Positions 7,970-16,986 are shown, numbered from the stretch's first letter. The stretch is DNA of 64,000 bases from Arthrobacter ruber (GCF_002954225.1 NZ_PPTH01000018.1:124001-188000), one strand, 5' to 3'. Made by a program: numbers and translations. The notes: a model not told the origin generated them from the sequence alone.

Positions 7970-8938
7970 CTACCCGTCGGCGAGGAAGCGGACGCCCATC
8001 ACGGGATCACCGGCGAGGAACACGACGTCGTCCGTGCCCGCGGCGGCGAGGCGGTCCCGGAGGCGCGACTGCAGGTCCGGCTGGTGCGTGGCGAGCCCCC
8101 CACCCAGGACCACGGGACCGGGGACGCCGATCACGGATGCGACGTCGAGGACGAGGCGCGTGATGTCGTCGGCCGCACGGTCGAGGATGGCCGCCGCGTC
8201 GCCGTGACCGTCCCGGGCGGCGTCGAAGACGGCCCGCGACTGCGCCGCCCAGTAGGTGCGCCCCGTCCCGGAGTGGAAGAGCCCGATCAGTTCGGTGGGC
8301 GTGGTGACGGCATTGAGCGCCAGGACCGCGGCGTCGAGGGTGTCGGGCAGGAGCCCGACGTCGTGCCGGTGCAGTGCCCGTCGCACCGCTTCGCGGGCCA
8401 CCCAGTAGCCGCTGCCCTCGTCGCCCAGCAGGTAGCCCCAGCCGCCGGAGCGTGCCTCGCGCCCGTCCGCCGTGACACCCCAGGCCACCGAGCCGGTGCC
8501 GGCGATGACGGCGATCCCGGTCCGCGCTCCCCCGGCGGCGAGGATGAGCCGCGTGTCGTGGATGACCTCGATCAGCGCCCCCGGGGCGTGCGGCGCGATC
8601 AGGGCACGGAGGCGGTCGGCATCGGCGCCGGTGTCCACGCCGCCGGAGCCGGCGACGACACGCCCGATGCTGCGCGCCGCGTCGTCCGGCAGGAGCTCGC
8701 CGAAGAGCTCGCGGAGGCTGCGTGCGGCCTCGTCGGCGGTCACGTTCTGCACGTTGGCACTTCCGGCGCGGGCCTCGGCGACCAGATCCCCGTTGCGCCA
8801 GAGGGCTCCGTGCGTCTTCGAGCCGCCGATGTCGAGGCCCACGACGAGCCTGTCGGCCCCCTCCGCGACCCCCGTCGCCTCCTGGGCCGGGCCGGAGCCG
8901 ATCGGGGTGGCGGACGGAGGCGGGGAGCTTTTCGACAT
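7970..8938 (-). CDS. BadF/BadG-type sugar kinase, N-acetylglucosamine kinase-like
   Basis: The 322-residue protein has the ASKHA (actin/hexokinase) fold. Phosphate 1 is VVGLDIGGSKTHGAL near residue 30, phosphate 2 includes IAVIAGTGSVAWGVTADGR near 165, followed by GGWGYLLGDEGSGYWVAREA, which is characteristic of N-acetylglucosamine kinases of the BadF/BadG/BcrA/BcrD family; the adenosine motif is VVLGGGLATHQ. It probably phosphorylates an amino sugar with ATP. The ATG at 8938 begins MSKSS. A 41-codon upstream extension lies partly over the neighbouring MFS gene and has no similarity. Monocistronic or co-transcribed with the MFS gene 70 nt upstream. Confidence 0.82.
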   Translation of the reverse strand: MSKSSPPPSATPIGSGPAQEATGVAEGADRLVVGLDIGGSKTHGALWRNGDLVAEARAGSANVQNVTADEAARSLRELFGELLPDDAARSIGRVVAGSGGVDTGADADRLRALIAPHAPGALIEVIHDTRLILAAGGARTGIAVIAGTGSVAWGVTADGREARSGGWGYLLGDEGSGYWVAREAVRRALHRHDVGLLPDTLDAAVLALNAVTTPTELIGLFHSGTGRTYWAAQSRAVFDAARDGHGDAAAILDRAADDITRLVLDVASVIGVPGPVVLGGGLATHQPDLQSRLRDRLAAAGTDDVVFLAGDPVMGVRFLADG

Positions 8939-9008
8939 GCGTACAGGGTACAAACAGGCTGCGCTCCCCGGCAGCGCGACGCCGTCGACCGGCAGGGTGA
9001 CGTTCGCC

Positions 9009-10250
9009 CTAGCGGGCGCTGCGGCGGCGGACCACCAGCGAGCCCGTGGCGAGGACCGCACACACCCCGGCGATCGCGAGCGCGAAGACGGTCACCGACG
9101 CGTCCAGGCCCCAGATGCCCGCCGCCGCACCGAGGCCGAGCACCGGGACGGCGCTGCCGAGGTAGGTGAGCACGTACACGGCGCTCACCGTCTGCGCGTG
9201 CAGTGCCGGATCCACCGTCACGGACACCTCGTTGAAGACCACCCGGAAGGCCATCCCCTGCCCGAACCCGGCCGTGATGCATGCACCGACGAGCAGGGGC
9301 AGGCTGCCCGTGGCACCGGCGACGGGCAGGAGCCCGACACCCAGCGCCATGCCCGCGAGGCCCAGCGGCACCACGAGACGCCCGCGGGGCGACAGGACCT
9401 GGCTGACCGCGGAGGATCCGAGCACGAGCGCTGCGAGGACTCCGATGAGCGGCCGCGAGGTGGTATCCGCGATCCCTGCGAACCAGGTGGGCGCCAGACT
9501 CAGCGTGAAGCCGAAGACGGCGAAACTGAGGAACCCGACGGCCGATGCGGTCCAGAAGGACCGGCGCGCATCCCGGGACACCGCCGGTCGGCGGGGACGC
9601 AGCACCGCGAGGGGGTTCTGCTCCACCGCGGGCTTGATGGCGGGACGCGCGCGCAGCAGCACGAGTGGCACGAGGAGGCTCGCGAGCACCACGAGGTAGA
9701 CGAGGAAAGGCGTCCTGGTGGGGGCGGGCAGGAGCGACAGGAGTCCACCGATCACGGGCCCGGCCGCGACGCCCCCCGCGGAGGCCATCAGGGTGAAGCG
9801 GGACGCCCAGTCGGGCCGCGTGGGCAGCAGGTCACGGAGAGCGGCGGCACTCGCGCCCGTGGCGAGGGCCACGGCCCCGCCCTGCAGGGCGCGTCCGGCC
9901 GCCAGCATCGGCAGCGACGTGGCGGCGGCGAACAGCGCGGCGCCGAGCAGCCCGAGCACGACGGCGAGCACCAGTGCCGCGCGCCGGCCGATGTGGTCCG
10001 ACCAGTGGCCCGCCAGGACCAGCCCGCCGATCAGCGCCATGACGTAGGAAGCGAAGGCGACGGTGACGGCAAAGGGTGTCAGCCCGAGTTCGGCCTGGAT
10101 GAGCGGGTAGATGGGGGTGGCGAGGTTGGCTCCGACCAGGAGGGTGGAGATCACGGTGACCGCGAGCGCCAGGCGGACGGCGAGGGAGGCGTCCCAGCTG
10201 CGGTGCCCGACGGACGCCGGCCTCATGCGCAGCTCGTTGAGAACGCTCAT
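9009..10250 (-). CDS. Major facilitator superfamily transporter
   Basis: A 413-residue membrane protein with twelve predicted helices. The cytoplasmic loop after helix 2 reads GHWSDHIGRRAALVLA, matching the MFS motif A (G-x3-D-x2-G-R-R/K). A longer hydrophilic loop around residues 195-215 separates the two six-helix halves. It is probably a drug/metabolite exporter; the substrate is unknown. The ATG at 10250 is used because the upstream extension is Arg-rich and out of character. It is divergent from an Lrp/AsnC regulator (161 nt apart), a usual arrangement for regulator-controlled exporters such as amino acid exporters, but that link is inference. Confidence 0.88.
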   Translation of the reverse strand: MSVLNELRMRPASVGHRSWDASLAVRLALAVTVISTLLVGANLATPIYPLIQAELGLTPFAVTVAFASYVMALIGGLVLAGHWSDHIGRRAALVLAVVLGLLGAALFAAATSLPMLAAGRALQGGAVALATGASAAALRDLLPTRPDWASRFTLMASAGGVAAGPVIGGLLSLLPAPTRTPFLVYLVVLASLLVPLVLLRARPAIKPAVEQNPLAVLRPRRPAVSRDARRSFWTASAVGFLSFAVFGFTLSLAPTWFAGIADTTSRPLIGVLAALVLGSSAVSQVLSPRGRLVVPLGLAGMALGVGLLPVAGATGSLPLLVGACITAGFGQGMAFRVVFNEVSVTVDPALHAQTVSAVYVLTYLGSAVPVLGLGAAAGIWGLDASVTVFALAIAGVCAVLATGSLVVRRRSAR

Positions 10251-10411
10251 CCCACTCCTCCTTCGCGGCGCCAGGACCAGGCGCCTTCCGGGCGCGCCCG
10301 TGTGCCGCCCTCTATAGGATGGGGTCGACTGCACGTCCTGTAGCGATCCGATGCTGCCTTTTGAGCGGCGTGCGCAACACCGATGATGCCGACTGACAGG
10401 AAGTGAGCTTC

Positions 10412-10894
10412 GTGAGCAAGCTGGATCGGCTCGACCTGCGCCTGCTGCTGGAGCTCGTACGCGACCCCCGCGCGCAGGTGAGCGAGCTCGGCGAGCTGCT
10501 CGGTGTCGCACGGAACACCGCCCAGAGCAGGATCCGCCGGCTGCTCCGTGCCGGGATCCTCCGCCCGAGCGGGCGCGAGCTCGACCTCGAGGCACTCGGG
10601 TACGACGTCATCGCCTTCGTCACCATCGAGGTGGCCCACCGCGAGCTCGACGGCGTGATCGCCGGACTGCGCACCCTCGACCAGGTCCTCGAGGTGCACG
10701 AGATCTCCGGGCGGGGTGATGTCTGGTGCCGGGTGGCCGCGACCGACACCCACAACCTGCAGGCCGCCCTGCGCTCGGTCCTGAGGATCAAGGGCGTCAT
10801 CCGCACCGAGACGGTCCTCGCACTGCACGAGCACATCCCGTACCGCACGGAACCCCTGCTGGAACGGTTGGCACAGCGCCCCGCGGACGACTGA
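10412..10894 (+). CDS. Lrp/AsnC-family transcriptional regulator
   Basis: The 160-residue protein has an N-terminal winged helix (LDRLDLRLLLELVRDPR, then ELGELLGVARNTAQSRIRRLLRAGIL as the helix-turn-helix, quoted in part) and a C-terminal RAM domain beginning YDVIAFVTIEVAHR, with the GRGDVWCRVA strand typical of ligand-responsive Lrp proteins. Length matches the family. I prefer the GTG at 10412, spaced eight bases from CAGGAAG; another in-frame GTG at 10403 lies inside that site. It probably controls the divergent MFS gene and itself in response to an amino acid. The downstream AlaX-like gene follows after 55 nt. Confidence 0.87.
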   Translation: MSKLDRLDLRLLLELVRDPRAQVSELGELLGVARNTAQSRIRRLLRAGILRPSGRELDLEALGYDVIAFVTIEVAHRELDGVIAGLRTLDQVLEVHEISGRGDVWCRVAATDTHNLQAALRSVLRIKGVIRTETVLALHEHIPYRTEPLLERLAQRPADD

Positions 10895-10949
10895 GCGGCA
10901 CCCGGTCGAGGCCACCCCACCCCGCCCCCATACCACCAAGGAGAGCATC

Positions 10950-11825
10950 ATGACCCTGCCCACCACCGACACGCGCGTCACCTACCCCTCCGGCGCCGTC
11001 GAATCGGCGTCCCGGGTGCTGCACGTGGAGATCCGCGAGGACGGCCGCCGTGCCGTCCTGCTGGACACCACGGCCTTCCACCCGGTCGACTCCGCGTGGC
11101 CCGACCAGGGCGCCGACCGCGGCGAGCTCCGCGGCTCCGACGGGCGCAGCTGGCCCGTCACCGACTGCGTGGTCGGTGCCACGGACGGGACCACGCTGCA
11201 CCTGGGGGCGGAATCACCCGTCCGCAAGGGCACCGAGGGCTGGGCGTTCGTCGTCGTGCACCTCACCGACGGCGACGGACCGGCGGAGGGCGACGACGTC
11301 ACGGTCTCCGTCGACGCCGCCCACCGCGCGGCCGTCTCGGCAGGACACACCGGCTGCCACCTCGCCTCGCTGGCCCTCAACCGCGCCCTGGCGGACCGCT
11401 GGAGGAAGGACGTGGCCCCGGACGCCCTCGGCGCGCCGAACTTCGACGCGCTGGCGATCGACACCACGGTGATCGGCGAGTTCGGATCCCTGGACACCTA
11501 CCGCCTGGGCAAGTCCCTGCGCCGGAAGGGTTTCACGGTCGAGGACCTGGACCCCGAGGAGACGGCGGCGGCGGTGAATGCGACGCTCGCGGCGTGGACG
11601 GCGACCGGAGCCTCCATCGGCATCACGGCGGACGGGCCGGGTCTGACGGACCGGCGCCGGTGGGTCTGCGACCTGCCGGGTGAACACGCGGAGATCCCCT
11701 GCGGCGGCACGCACCTGACGTCCCTGGCCGGACTCGAGGTCCTGGTGCGGCTCGATATGACGGACGCCGACGGCACGCCGGTCCTGCTGATGCACACGCG
11801 GGTCGGGGTGCCCGCGACGGCCTGA
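10950..11825 (+). CDS. AlaX-like alanyl-tRNA editing / metal-dependent hydrolase
   Basis: The 291-residue protein resembles free-standing alanyl-tRNA editing domains that hydrolyse misacylated Ser-tRNA(Ala) or Gly-tRNA(Ala). The first part is a small beta domain (VLHVEIREDGRRAVLLDTTAFHP). The SAD-type catalytic domain follows, with zinc ligands H133 and H137 in GHTGCH and C251 and H255 in CGGTHLTSLAGL. The LDTTAFHPV segment normally reads LDxTxFYPEGGGQ in AlaX; the glycine-rich part is missing. The ATG at 10950 follows AAGGAGAGC. It may be co-transcribed with the Lrp regulator. Actual tRNA specificity cannot be told. Confidence 0.8.
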   Translation: MTLPTTDTRVTYPSGAVESASRVLHVEIREDGRRAVLLDTTAFHPVDSAWPDQGADRGELRGSDGRSWPVTDCVVGATDGTTLHLGAESPVRKGTEGWAFVVVHLTDGDGPAEGDDVTVSVDAAHRAAVSAGHTGCHLASLALNRALADRWRKDVAPDALGAPNFDALAIDTTVIGEFGSLDTYRLGKSLRRKGFTVEDLDPEETAAAVNATLAAWTATGASIGITADGPGLTDRRRWVCDLPGEHAEIPCGGTHLTSLAGLEVLVRLDMTDADGTPVLLMHTRVGVPATA

Positions 11826-11888
11826 CCCCGCAGACCTCCCATCGGTCCGGCCGGTCCTGCTGACGCCCGGATCGGGCGCCTGGACCGC

Positions 11889-13175
11889 CTACCTCCGCCC
11901 GGATCGTCCCGCCGTCCCCGAGGGACCGAGGGCGATGGCGTCTGCGAGGAACTGCTCGGCGACCTCGAGGCGGGACAGCGCTTCGGCGGCCCCGCCGTCG
12001 TCGGTCCCCCTCCTCCGGGCCCCCGCCACGAGCGTGAGGCTCACGGCGGCAGCTCTGCTCCTGAGCGCCGCCGGATCCACGTGCTCGTCGAAGACCCGCA
12101 GGAAGCGCAGCAGCGCCTGCGGGACGCGCGCATAACCTGCGTGCAGTCCGGGCAGCACGGCGACATGCCCGAGGAAGCAGGCGAGGTCGTCCACGAGCCG
12201 CCCCGGTCCGAGCGCATCGACGTCCAGCAGCCCCGTCACAGCACCATCGGTGATCAGGAGGTTGCCCTCGTAGAAATCGCCGTGGGTGGGTACGAGCGGA
12301 CCGCTGTCGCTCGAGCGGACGACATCGTCGATGCCTGCCGCGAGACGACGGATGCGGGCCGCTCGCGCCGGAAGGGCGACCGCCGCACCTTCGCCGTAGT
12401 CACGCACCCGGGCAGCCCAGGGCGGACGCACGGGAAGCGAGAGCACGGCGGGGGGCAGCGAGGCGAGCACCTGCACGAGGCGGCGCGGATCGACGTCGGC
12501 CGCACCGTCCCGCATGAGGAGTTCGGCGAGCGGGGTGCCCGGTGCGGGATGCGTGACCACGACGTCCTGCACCGGCTCCCCGGCGAGGAGGGGCGCGGGG
12601 ACGCCTGCCGCGCGCAGCATGCGGTGCTTCGCGGCCAGTGGTGCGGCGCCGTGGCGCCGCACCACCTTCAGGTAACGACGGTCCTCCCCGTTGACCGCGA
12701 GCACCACGGCCCGGCGGAGCGGTCGATAGCTCCGCAGCTCCAGGCGTGTCGTCGCTGGATCATGTCCCGGGCCGAAGGCGAAGGCCGTGGCGCGCTCCGC
12801 GTCGACGGCCAGGGGCAGTCCTGGCAGCAGCGGATCGGCGGGATGCAGCCACACCGCGAGATCACCGGCGCCGCGGCGGACCACGGCGACGCTGTCGGAC
12901 GGGAGCACGACGGAGCCCGAGGTGATGCACGCGTACGCCGGCGCGCGTTCGAGGCGGTCGGGACGGCCCCGCGGGCGGCGGGCGGGCCGGACGGCGACCG
13001 AGTACACGCCCGTCACGCCGGCGCCCGGCCGGTGGTGCAGCGATTCGAGCCGCCAGTCCTCGAGCTCCCATCCCCGGGAGGCCAGAACCTGCCGCAGGAT
13101 GCCGGAGGGCGCGTCCGAGCCGAGGAGCGCCATGGCGTCCTGCTCGCGGAGGATGCGCGCCTCCCTCGCCCTCAT
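11889..13175 (-). CDS. Aminoglycoside phosphotransferase (APH)-family kinase-like protein
   Basis: This 428-residue protein has the APH/choline-kinase fold in its C-terminal half. The Brenner-type catalytic motif is THGDFYEGNLLI and the metal-binding loop GLLDVDALGPGRLVDDLACF, near residues 300-330. The N-terminal half is Arg/Ala-rich with a possible nucleotide-binding lobe (RRYLKVVRRHG carries a candidate ATP-contacting lysine). The substrate is unknown; antibiotic phosphorylation should not be assumed. It converges on the AlaX gene with a 63-nt gap and follows the membrane protein gene at 13239-14186 by 63 nt. Confidence 0.75.
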   Translation of the reverse strand: MRAREARILREQDAMALLGSDAPSGILRQVLASRGWELEDWRLESLHHRPGAGVTGVYSVAVRPARRPRGRPDRLERAPAYACITSGSVVLPSDSVAVVRRGAGDLAVWLHPADPLLPGLPLAVDAERATAFAFGPGHDPATTRLELRSYRPLRRAVVLAVNGEDRRYLKVVRRHGAAPLAAKHRMLRAAGVPAPLLAGEPVQDVVVTHPAPGTPLAELLMRDGAADVDPRRLVQVLASLPPAVLSLPVRPPWAARVRDYGEGAAVALPARAARIRRLAAGIDDVVRSSDSGPLVPTHGDFYEGNLLITDGAVTGLLDVDALGPGRLVDDLACFLGHVAVLPGLHAGYARVPQALLRFLRVFDEHVDPAALRSRAAAVSLTLVAGARRRGTDDGGAAEALSRLEVAEQFLADAIALGPSGTAGRSGRR

Positions 13176-13238
13176 GCTGCCTCCCCGAAGGCCTAGGACG
13201 GGGTGCCCGCGGAGGGCTCCCCTACCGGGTGGGCCCGG

Positions 13239-14186
13239 TCAGGCTCGCCGACGCTGCAGCACGTCGTCGAGGTTGATCCGGCCCGTCGCAGGGGCCGCCG
13301 TCTCGTGCAGGGTGTCGCGCACCGTCTCCTCGGAGGCTGCGATGCGGGCAGCGGCCTCGGACGTCTTGATCGGCGTCCTCGAGACGGGCTTCGGTGCCTC
13401 GGGCAGGTCCAGCGGCGCGGGAGCCTGGCGTTCGGCCTTCGCGGCATCGACATAGGTGGGACGCGGGAGCTGCACGGGTGCCCACTCCGGGGACCCGTGC
13501 GGTGCGATGACCGCGGCGTCCGGCGCGGGCGCGCTGCGGACATCCAGAACCGTGGATCCGTGCGCGACGGCGAGTGCCGCGGTCCGCATCTCCATCGCCG
13601 TGAGGCGGCGCGCCGGGGTCTCCTCGGCGTCGAACAGGGCGGTGGGACGGCGGGGGGCAGCGGGGGCCGTAGGAGCGGGCGGCGCCAGAGGCTCGGCCGT
13701 CCGGACGGGCGCCATGGCATCGAGGAACGCCCGGTCCACCCGGGCCCGACGGGAGCGCGTGGCGAGCATCCTCAGCGCCGCGACGGCGGCTGCGGCTACT
13801 GCGAGGGTCATCAGCGGGACGAGGAGCGACACGACGCCGAACGCCCCGAGCACGAGCGTCACCAGGGTGGCCGCAAGGGCCAGAAGGCCAACGAGCGCGA
13901 TGCCGACGCGTCCCCACCGCGGGGCGAAGGCCGCTGTCCACGAGGAGGACCCGCTGGAGGGATCGACCGCGGTCCCCGGGATCGGGTGGGAAACCCCTCG
14001 GGTTCCGGTGGGCGCATCGTCCTGCGGCGCGGTCATCATCATTCTGCTCCCTCCGGGGCGGGCCCCGGTTGTCCGACATCGAAGAGTGCTTCCGGCAGGT
14101 GCCGGCACGGTCCTCCTGGCGACTGCGGGAGCTACCCACACCAGCCATAGTCCCACGATCGCGGCGAGCACCACGGAGCTGTTCAT
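13239..14186 (-). CDS. Membrane protein of unknown function
   Basis: I do not recognise a defined domain. The 315-residue protein begins with a hydrophobic helix (residues 5-22, VVLAAIVGLWLVWVAPAVA) immediately followed by ARR. A polar linker leads to two more hydrophobic segments around residues 95-145 (VGIALVGLLALAATLVTLVL and LLVPLMTLAVAAAAVAAL). The C-terminal half is Pro/Ala-rich and probably cytoplasmic. I chose the ATG at 14186 because the hydrophobic N-terminus resembles anchors of conserved actinobacterial proteins of this kind; the frame stays open 31 codons further. It lies between the acetyltransferase and phosphotransferase genes, all on the same strand. Confidence 0.65.
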   Translation of the reverse strand: MNSSVVLAAIVGLWLVWVAPAVARRTVPAPAGSTLRCRTTGARPGGSRMMMTAPQDDAPTGTRGVSHPIPGTAVDPSSGSSSWTAAFAPRWGRVGIALVGLLALAATLVTLVLGAFGVVSLLVPLMTLAVAAAAVAALRMLATRSRRARVDRAFLDAMAPVRTAEPLAPPAPTAPAAPRRPTALFDAEETPARRLTAMEMRTAALAVAHGSTVLDVRSAPAPDAAVIAPHGSPEWAPVQLPRPTYVDAAKAERQAPAPLDLPEAPKPVSRTPIKTSEAAARIAASEETVRDTLHETAAPATGRINLDDVLQRRRA

Positions 14187-14291
14187 GGAGAAGACCACAC
14201 CTAGAACCGTAGGAGCAGGAACGGCCGCGCCGACGCATTGGCCGCGGTGTGTCGGATGCGGGTATGCCCGCGACGGCATTCGACCCTCGCG

Positions 14292-14921
14292 TCAGCCACC
14301 GGGCGGCCCCGACCGCTCCAGCCATGGAGCCAGGAGGCCTCGGGGAACCTCCTCGGCCGTGAGGGCGAAGCTCCTGTGATCAGCCCACTGCCCGGCGATG
14401 TGCAGGTACCGTGGCCGCAGCCCCTCGTCGCGGAAGTGCAGCTTCTCCACGACGCGGAGGCTCGCGCTGTTCTCCGGCCGGATGTTGATCTCCATCCGGT
14501 GCAGTCCGAGGTCCCCGAAGCAGTAGTCGGTGGCGAGCGCCACGGCCGTCGGGGCGATTCCCCTGCCGGCCCGCTCGGCGTCGACCCAGTACCCGAGGGT
14601 CGCGGTCATCGCCGACCCCCAGGTGATCCCCGAGACGGTCAGCTGCCCGACCAGCCGGGCCTCGCGCGAACCCGGGTCCTGCTCGGTGATCAGGAAGGGG
14701 AGCGCCGATCCCGCACGCGCCTGCGCCGTGAGGGACCGCACCATCTGGTGGTAGGTGGGCAGGAAGCCCTCCGGGTCCGGGTTGGACGCCTCCCACGGCG
14801 CGAGCCAGCGGGCGTTGCGGTGTCGCAGCGCCGTCCACGCCGCCTTGTCCCTGTGGCGTATGGGCCTCAGGACGAGGGAACCCGTCCTGAGGCTCACGGG
14901 CCAGCTGGTCGCCGACCACAT
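14292..14921 (-). CDS. GNAT acetyltransferase, RimJ/RimL-like
   Basis: The 209-residue protein has the Acetyltransf_3 pattern: LRTGSLVLRPIRHRDKAAW at the N-terminus, GQLTVSGITWGSAMTATLGYWVD, the acetyl-CoA pyrophosphate loop in AGRGIAPTAVALATDYCFGD, and HRMEINIRPENSASLRVVEKL, which is typical of ribosomal-protein N-terminal alanine acetyltransferases. It probably acetylates an N-terminal amine or a small molecule. The ATG at 14921 begins MWSATSW; 27 upstream codons overlap galU and are not supported. Its start lies 16 nt past the galU stop, so the two genes are likely one operon, a pairing common in Actinobacteria. Confidence 0.88.
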   Translation of the reverse strand: MWSATSWPVSLRTGSLVLRPIRHRDKAAWTALRHRNARWLAPWEASNPDPEGFLPTYHQMVRSLTAQARAGSALPFLITEQDPGSREARLVGQLTVSGITWGSAMTATLGYWVDAERAGRGIAPTAVALATDYCFGDLGLHRMEINIRPENSASLRVVEKLHFRDEGLRPRYLHIAGQWADHRSFALTAEEVPRGLLAPWLERSGPPGG

Positions 14922-14937
14922 GGCGTGCCGCTCCGTA

Positions 14938-15840
14938 CTAGTCCGGGAGGTTCTTGCTGAAGTCCCTGATCCAGTCGCGCAGGTCGGGGCCGAGGTCGTC
15001 ACGCTCCGAGGCCAGCGTCACCACGGCCTTGAGGTAGCTCAGCTTGTCGCCGGTGTCGTAGCGGCGGCCACGGAACACCACGCCGTAGACGCCGGAGCCC
15101 TCGCCGTCGGCAGCCGCGAGGGTCTGCAGGGCGTCGGTCAGCTGGATCTCGCCGCCACGGCCGGGCTCGGTGGTCTCGAGGACGTCGAACACGCGGGGGT
15201 GCAGCACGTAGCGGCCGATCACGGCGAGGTTGGAGGGTGCGTCCTCGACGGCCGGCTTCTCGACGAGCTGGTTCACACGGACGTGGTTCTCGCCGTCGAT
15301 TTCGGTGATGTCGGCACAGCCGTAGGCGCTGATCTGCTGTGGGTCGACCTCGATCAGGGCAATCACGGAGCCGCCCGTCTTCGCCTGGACCTCGATCATG
15401 GTCTCGAGCAGCGGGTCGCGGTCGTCGATCAGGTCGTCGCCGAGCAGGACGGCGAACGGCTCGTTGTTGACGTGGAGCTTGGCGCGGAGCACGGCGTGCC
15501 CGAGCCCCTTCGGATCGCCCTGGCGGAGGTAGTGGATGTCGCCGAGCTCGGAGGGGCGACGCACGGCGGCCAGCTTGTCGTGGTCACCCTTGGCCTCGAG
15601 GGTCTGCTCGATGAAGGGCACGCGATCGAAGTGGTCCTCGAGGGCCCTCTTGTTACGCCCCGTGATCATGAGCACGTCGGAGAGGCCGGCGTCGACCGCC
15701 TCCTGCACGACGTACTGGATGGCGGGCTTGTCCACGACGGGGAGCATCTCCTTGGGCATCGCCTTCGTGGCGGGGAGGAAGCGGGTTCCCAGTCCGGCCG
15801 CGGGGATAACGGCCTTCGTCACACGTGATCGCAAAGTCAT
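14938..15840 (-). CDS. galU: UTP-glucose-1-phosphate uridylyltransferase
   Basis: The 300-residue enzyme makes UDP-glucose from UTP and glucose 1-phosphate for cell-envelope glycans and galactose metabolism. The nucleotide-binding motif is AVIPAAGLGTRFLPATKAMP at residues 10-29, followed by KEMLPVVDKPAIQYVV. FAVLLGDDLIDD carries the metal-binding Asp, and VEKPAVEDAPSN is the sugar-binding segment. Length is standard. The start at 15840 (MTLRSRVTK) is the first position with similarity; the frame remains open for nearly 290 codons upstream over the divergent cyclo-ligase gene, which is an artefact. Confidence 0.96.
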   Translation of the reverse strand: MTLRSRVTKAVIPAAGLGTRFLPATKAMPKEMLPVVDKPAIQYVVQEAVDAGLSDVLMITGRNKRALEDHFDRVPFIEQTLEAKGDHDKLAAVRRPSELGDIHYLRQGDPKGLGHAVLRAKLHVNNEPFAVLLGDDLIDDRDPLLETMIEVQAKTGGSVIALIEVDPQQISAYGCADITEIDGENHVRVNQLVEKPAVEDAPSNLAVIGRYVLHPRVFDVLETTEPGRGGEIQLTDALQTLAAADGEGSGVYGVVFRGRRYDTGDKLSYLKAVVTLASERDDLGPDLRDWIRDFSKNLPD

Positions 15841-15897
15841 GGGCACCACACTACCTAACCGATGCGTCGAGCCCGGGCTGCCCTCCACAATGGTGGA

Positions 15898-16575
15898 ATG
15901 ACGCTCACGAGCCGTGATACGGGCAAGCACCACCTGCGGGCCTCCCTGCGCGCTGCACGCGCAGGCCTGGATCCCGCCGACCGCATGGACCAGTCCCGCG
16001 CCGTCGCCCGGGCCGTCGTCGCGCATCTGACCCGCCCTGCTGCAGTGTCCCCTCCCTCCGATCCCCCCTCGGACTGGGGCTCCCCGACCGCCCGCCCGAC
16101 GATCGCCGCCTACCTCGGCCGCGACCCCGAGCCCGGAACCGCACCCCTGCTCGAGGACCTGCATCGCCTCGGCTTCGGCGTCGTCGTCCCCGTGTGCGAG
16201 CCGGGGTACCGGCTGTCCTGGGTGTCCTGGACACCGGGCGTTCCCCTGCAGCGCTCGGTCCGCGCACCCGTGGACGAACCGACGGGTCCACGGCGCTCCT
16301 TCGGGGAGATGACGGACGTCGCACTCATCCTCGTACCCGCGCTGGGTGTGGACCGCGCCGGGCACCGCCTCGGACAGGGCGGCGGCTACTACGACCGCTT
16401 CCTCGCGGCCCATCCCCTGGACCGGCCGGGAGCGGTGGACCGGCTCGGCGTCGTCTACCGCTCCGAGCTCCTGCCCATCGGCACCATCCCGGCCGAACCC
16501 TACGACCAGCCGCTGGCCGGCGTGTTCACTGCCGATGGGCTGGAGCGCTTCGGAGCGGTGGACGCGGGCGTGTAG
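15898..16575 (+). CDS. 5-formyltetrahydrofolate cyclo-ligase
   Basis: The 225-residue protein converts 5-formyl-THF to 5,10-methenyl-THF with ATP in the cytosol. It has the N-terminal KHHLRASLRAARAGLDP motif and the ATP-binding loop VDRAGHRLGQGGGYYDRFL near residue 165, the signature of the 5-FTHF_cyc-lig family. The middle part PPSDPPSDWGSP looks like a local low-complexity insertion. The ATG at 15898 follows GGTGGA. It is divergent from galU across 57 nt and precedes the FmdB gene by 84 nt, a common actinobacterial order. Confidence 0.92.
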   Translation: MTLTSRDTGKHHLRASLRAARAGLDPADRMDQSRAVARAVVAHLTRPAAVSPPSDPPSDWGSPTARPTIAAYLGRDPEPGTAPLLEDLHRLGFGVVVPVCEPGYRLSWVSWTPGVPLQRSVRAPVDEPTGPRRSFGEMTDVALILVPALGVDRAGHRLGQGGGYYDRFLAAHPLDRPGAVDRLGVVYRSELLPIGTIPAEPYDQPLAGVFTADGLERFGAVDAGV

Positions 16576-16659
16576 ACTGGCACTCGACCCCGGAGAGTGC
16601 CAAGAGCAGTGGCCGGATCGGCCACCCGGGGACCACGAAGCCCGTCCAGGAGGATTTCC

Positions 16660-16986
16660 ATGCCCATGTACGCCTATGCCTGCAAGGACTGCGGCCACGC
16701 CTTCGACATCCAGCAGTCGTTCTCCGACGACTCCCTGACCGAATGCCCCGCCTGCGGCGGATCACTGCGCAAGAAGTTCAACAGCGTGGGCGTGGTGTTC
16801 AAGGGCTCGGGGTTCTACCGCAACGACTCGCGGTCCACGACGACGAGCACGGACGCGGGATCGCCGTCCACCTCCTCGACCACCGCTGCCGGCACCGGGT
16901 CCCCGGGCACCGTGGGTGCGGCCTCCGGCTCGTCCGCGGGCACGAGCGCACCCTCCCCGGCGAGCGGGACCGCCGCCGCGTCCTGA
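16660..16986 (+). CDS. FmdB-family zinc ribbon protein
   Basis: The 108-residue protein starts MPMYAYACKDCGHAFDIQQS and continues to ECPACGGSLRKKFNSVGVVF. Two CxxC pairs form a zinc ribbon. The VVFKGSGFYRNDSR segment after it is the standard FmdB continuation. The last 50 residues are Ser/Thr/Gly-rich and disordered. The ATG at 16660 follows CCAGGAGG. Function is unknown; the family was first seen near formamidase genes and is often proposed to be regulatory. It is probably co-transcribed with the cyclo-ligase. Confidence 0.9.
   Translation: MPMYAYACKDCGHAFDIQQSFSDDSLTECPACGGSLRKKFNSVGVVFKGSGFYRNDSRSTTTSTDAGSPSTSSTTAAGTGSPGTVGAASGSSAGTSAPSPASGTAAAS

Noticed and set aside
11889..13175. APH-family protein as an aminoglycoside resistance gene
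   Set aside because: The fold is shared with many sugar and small-molecule kinases. The sequence does not show the specificity features of aminoglycoside enzymes.
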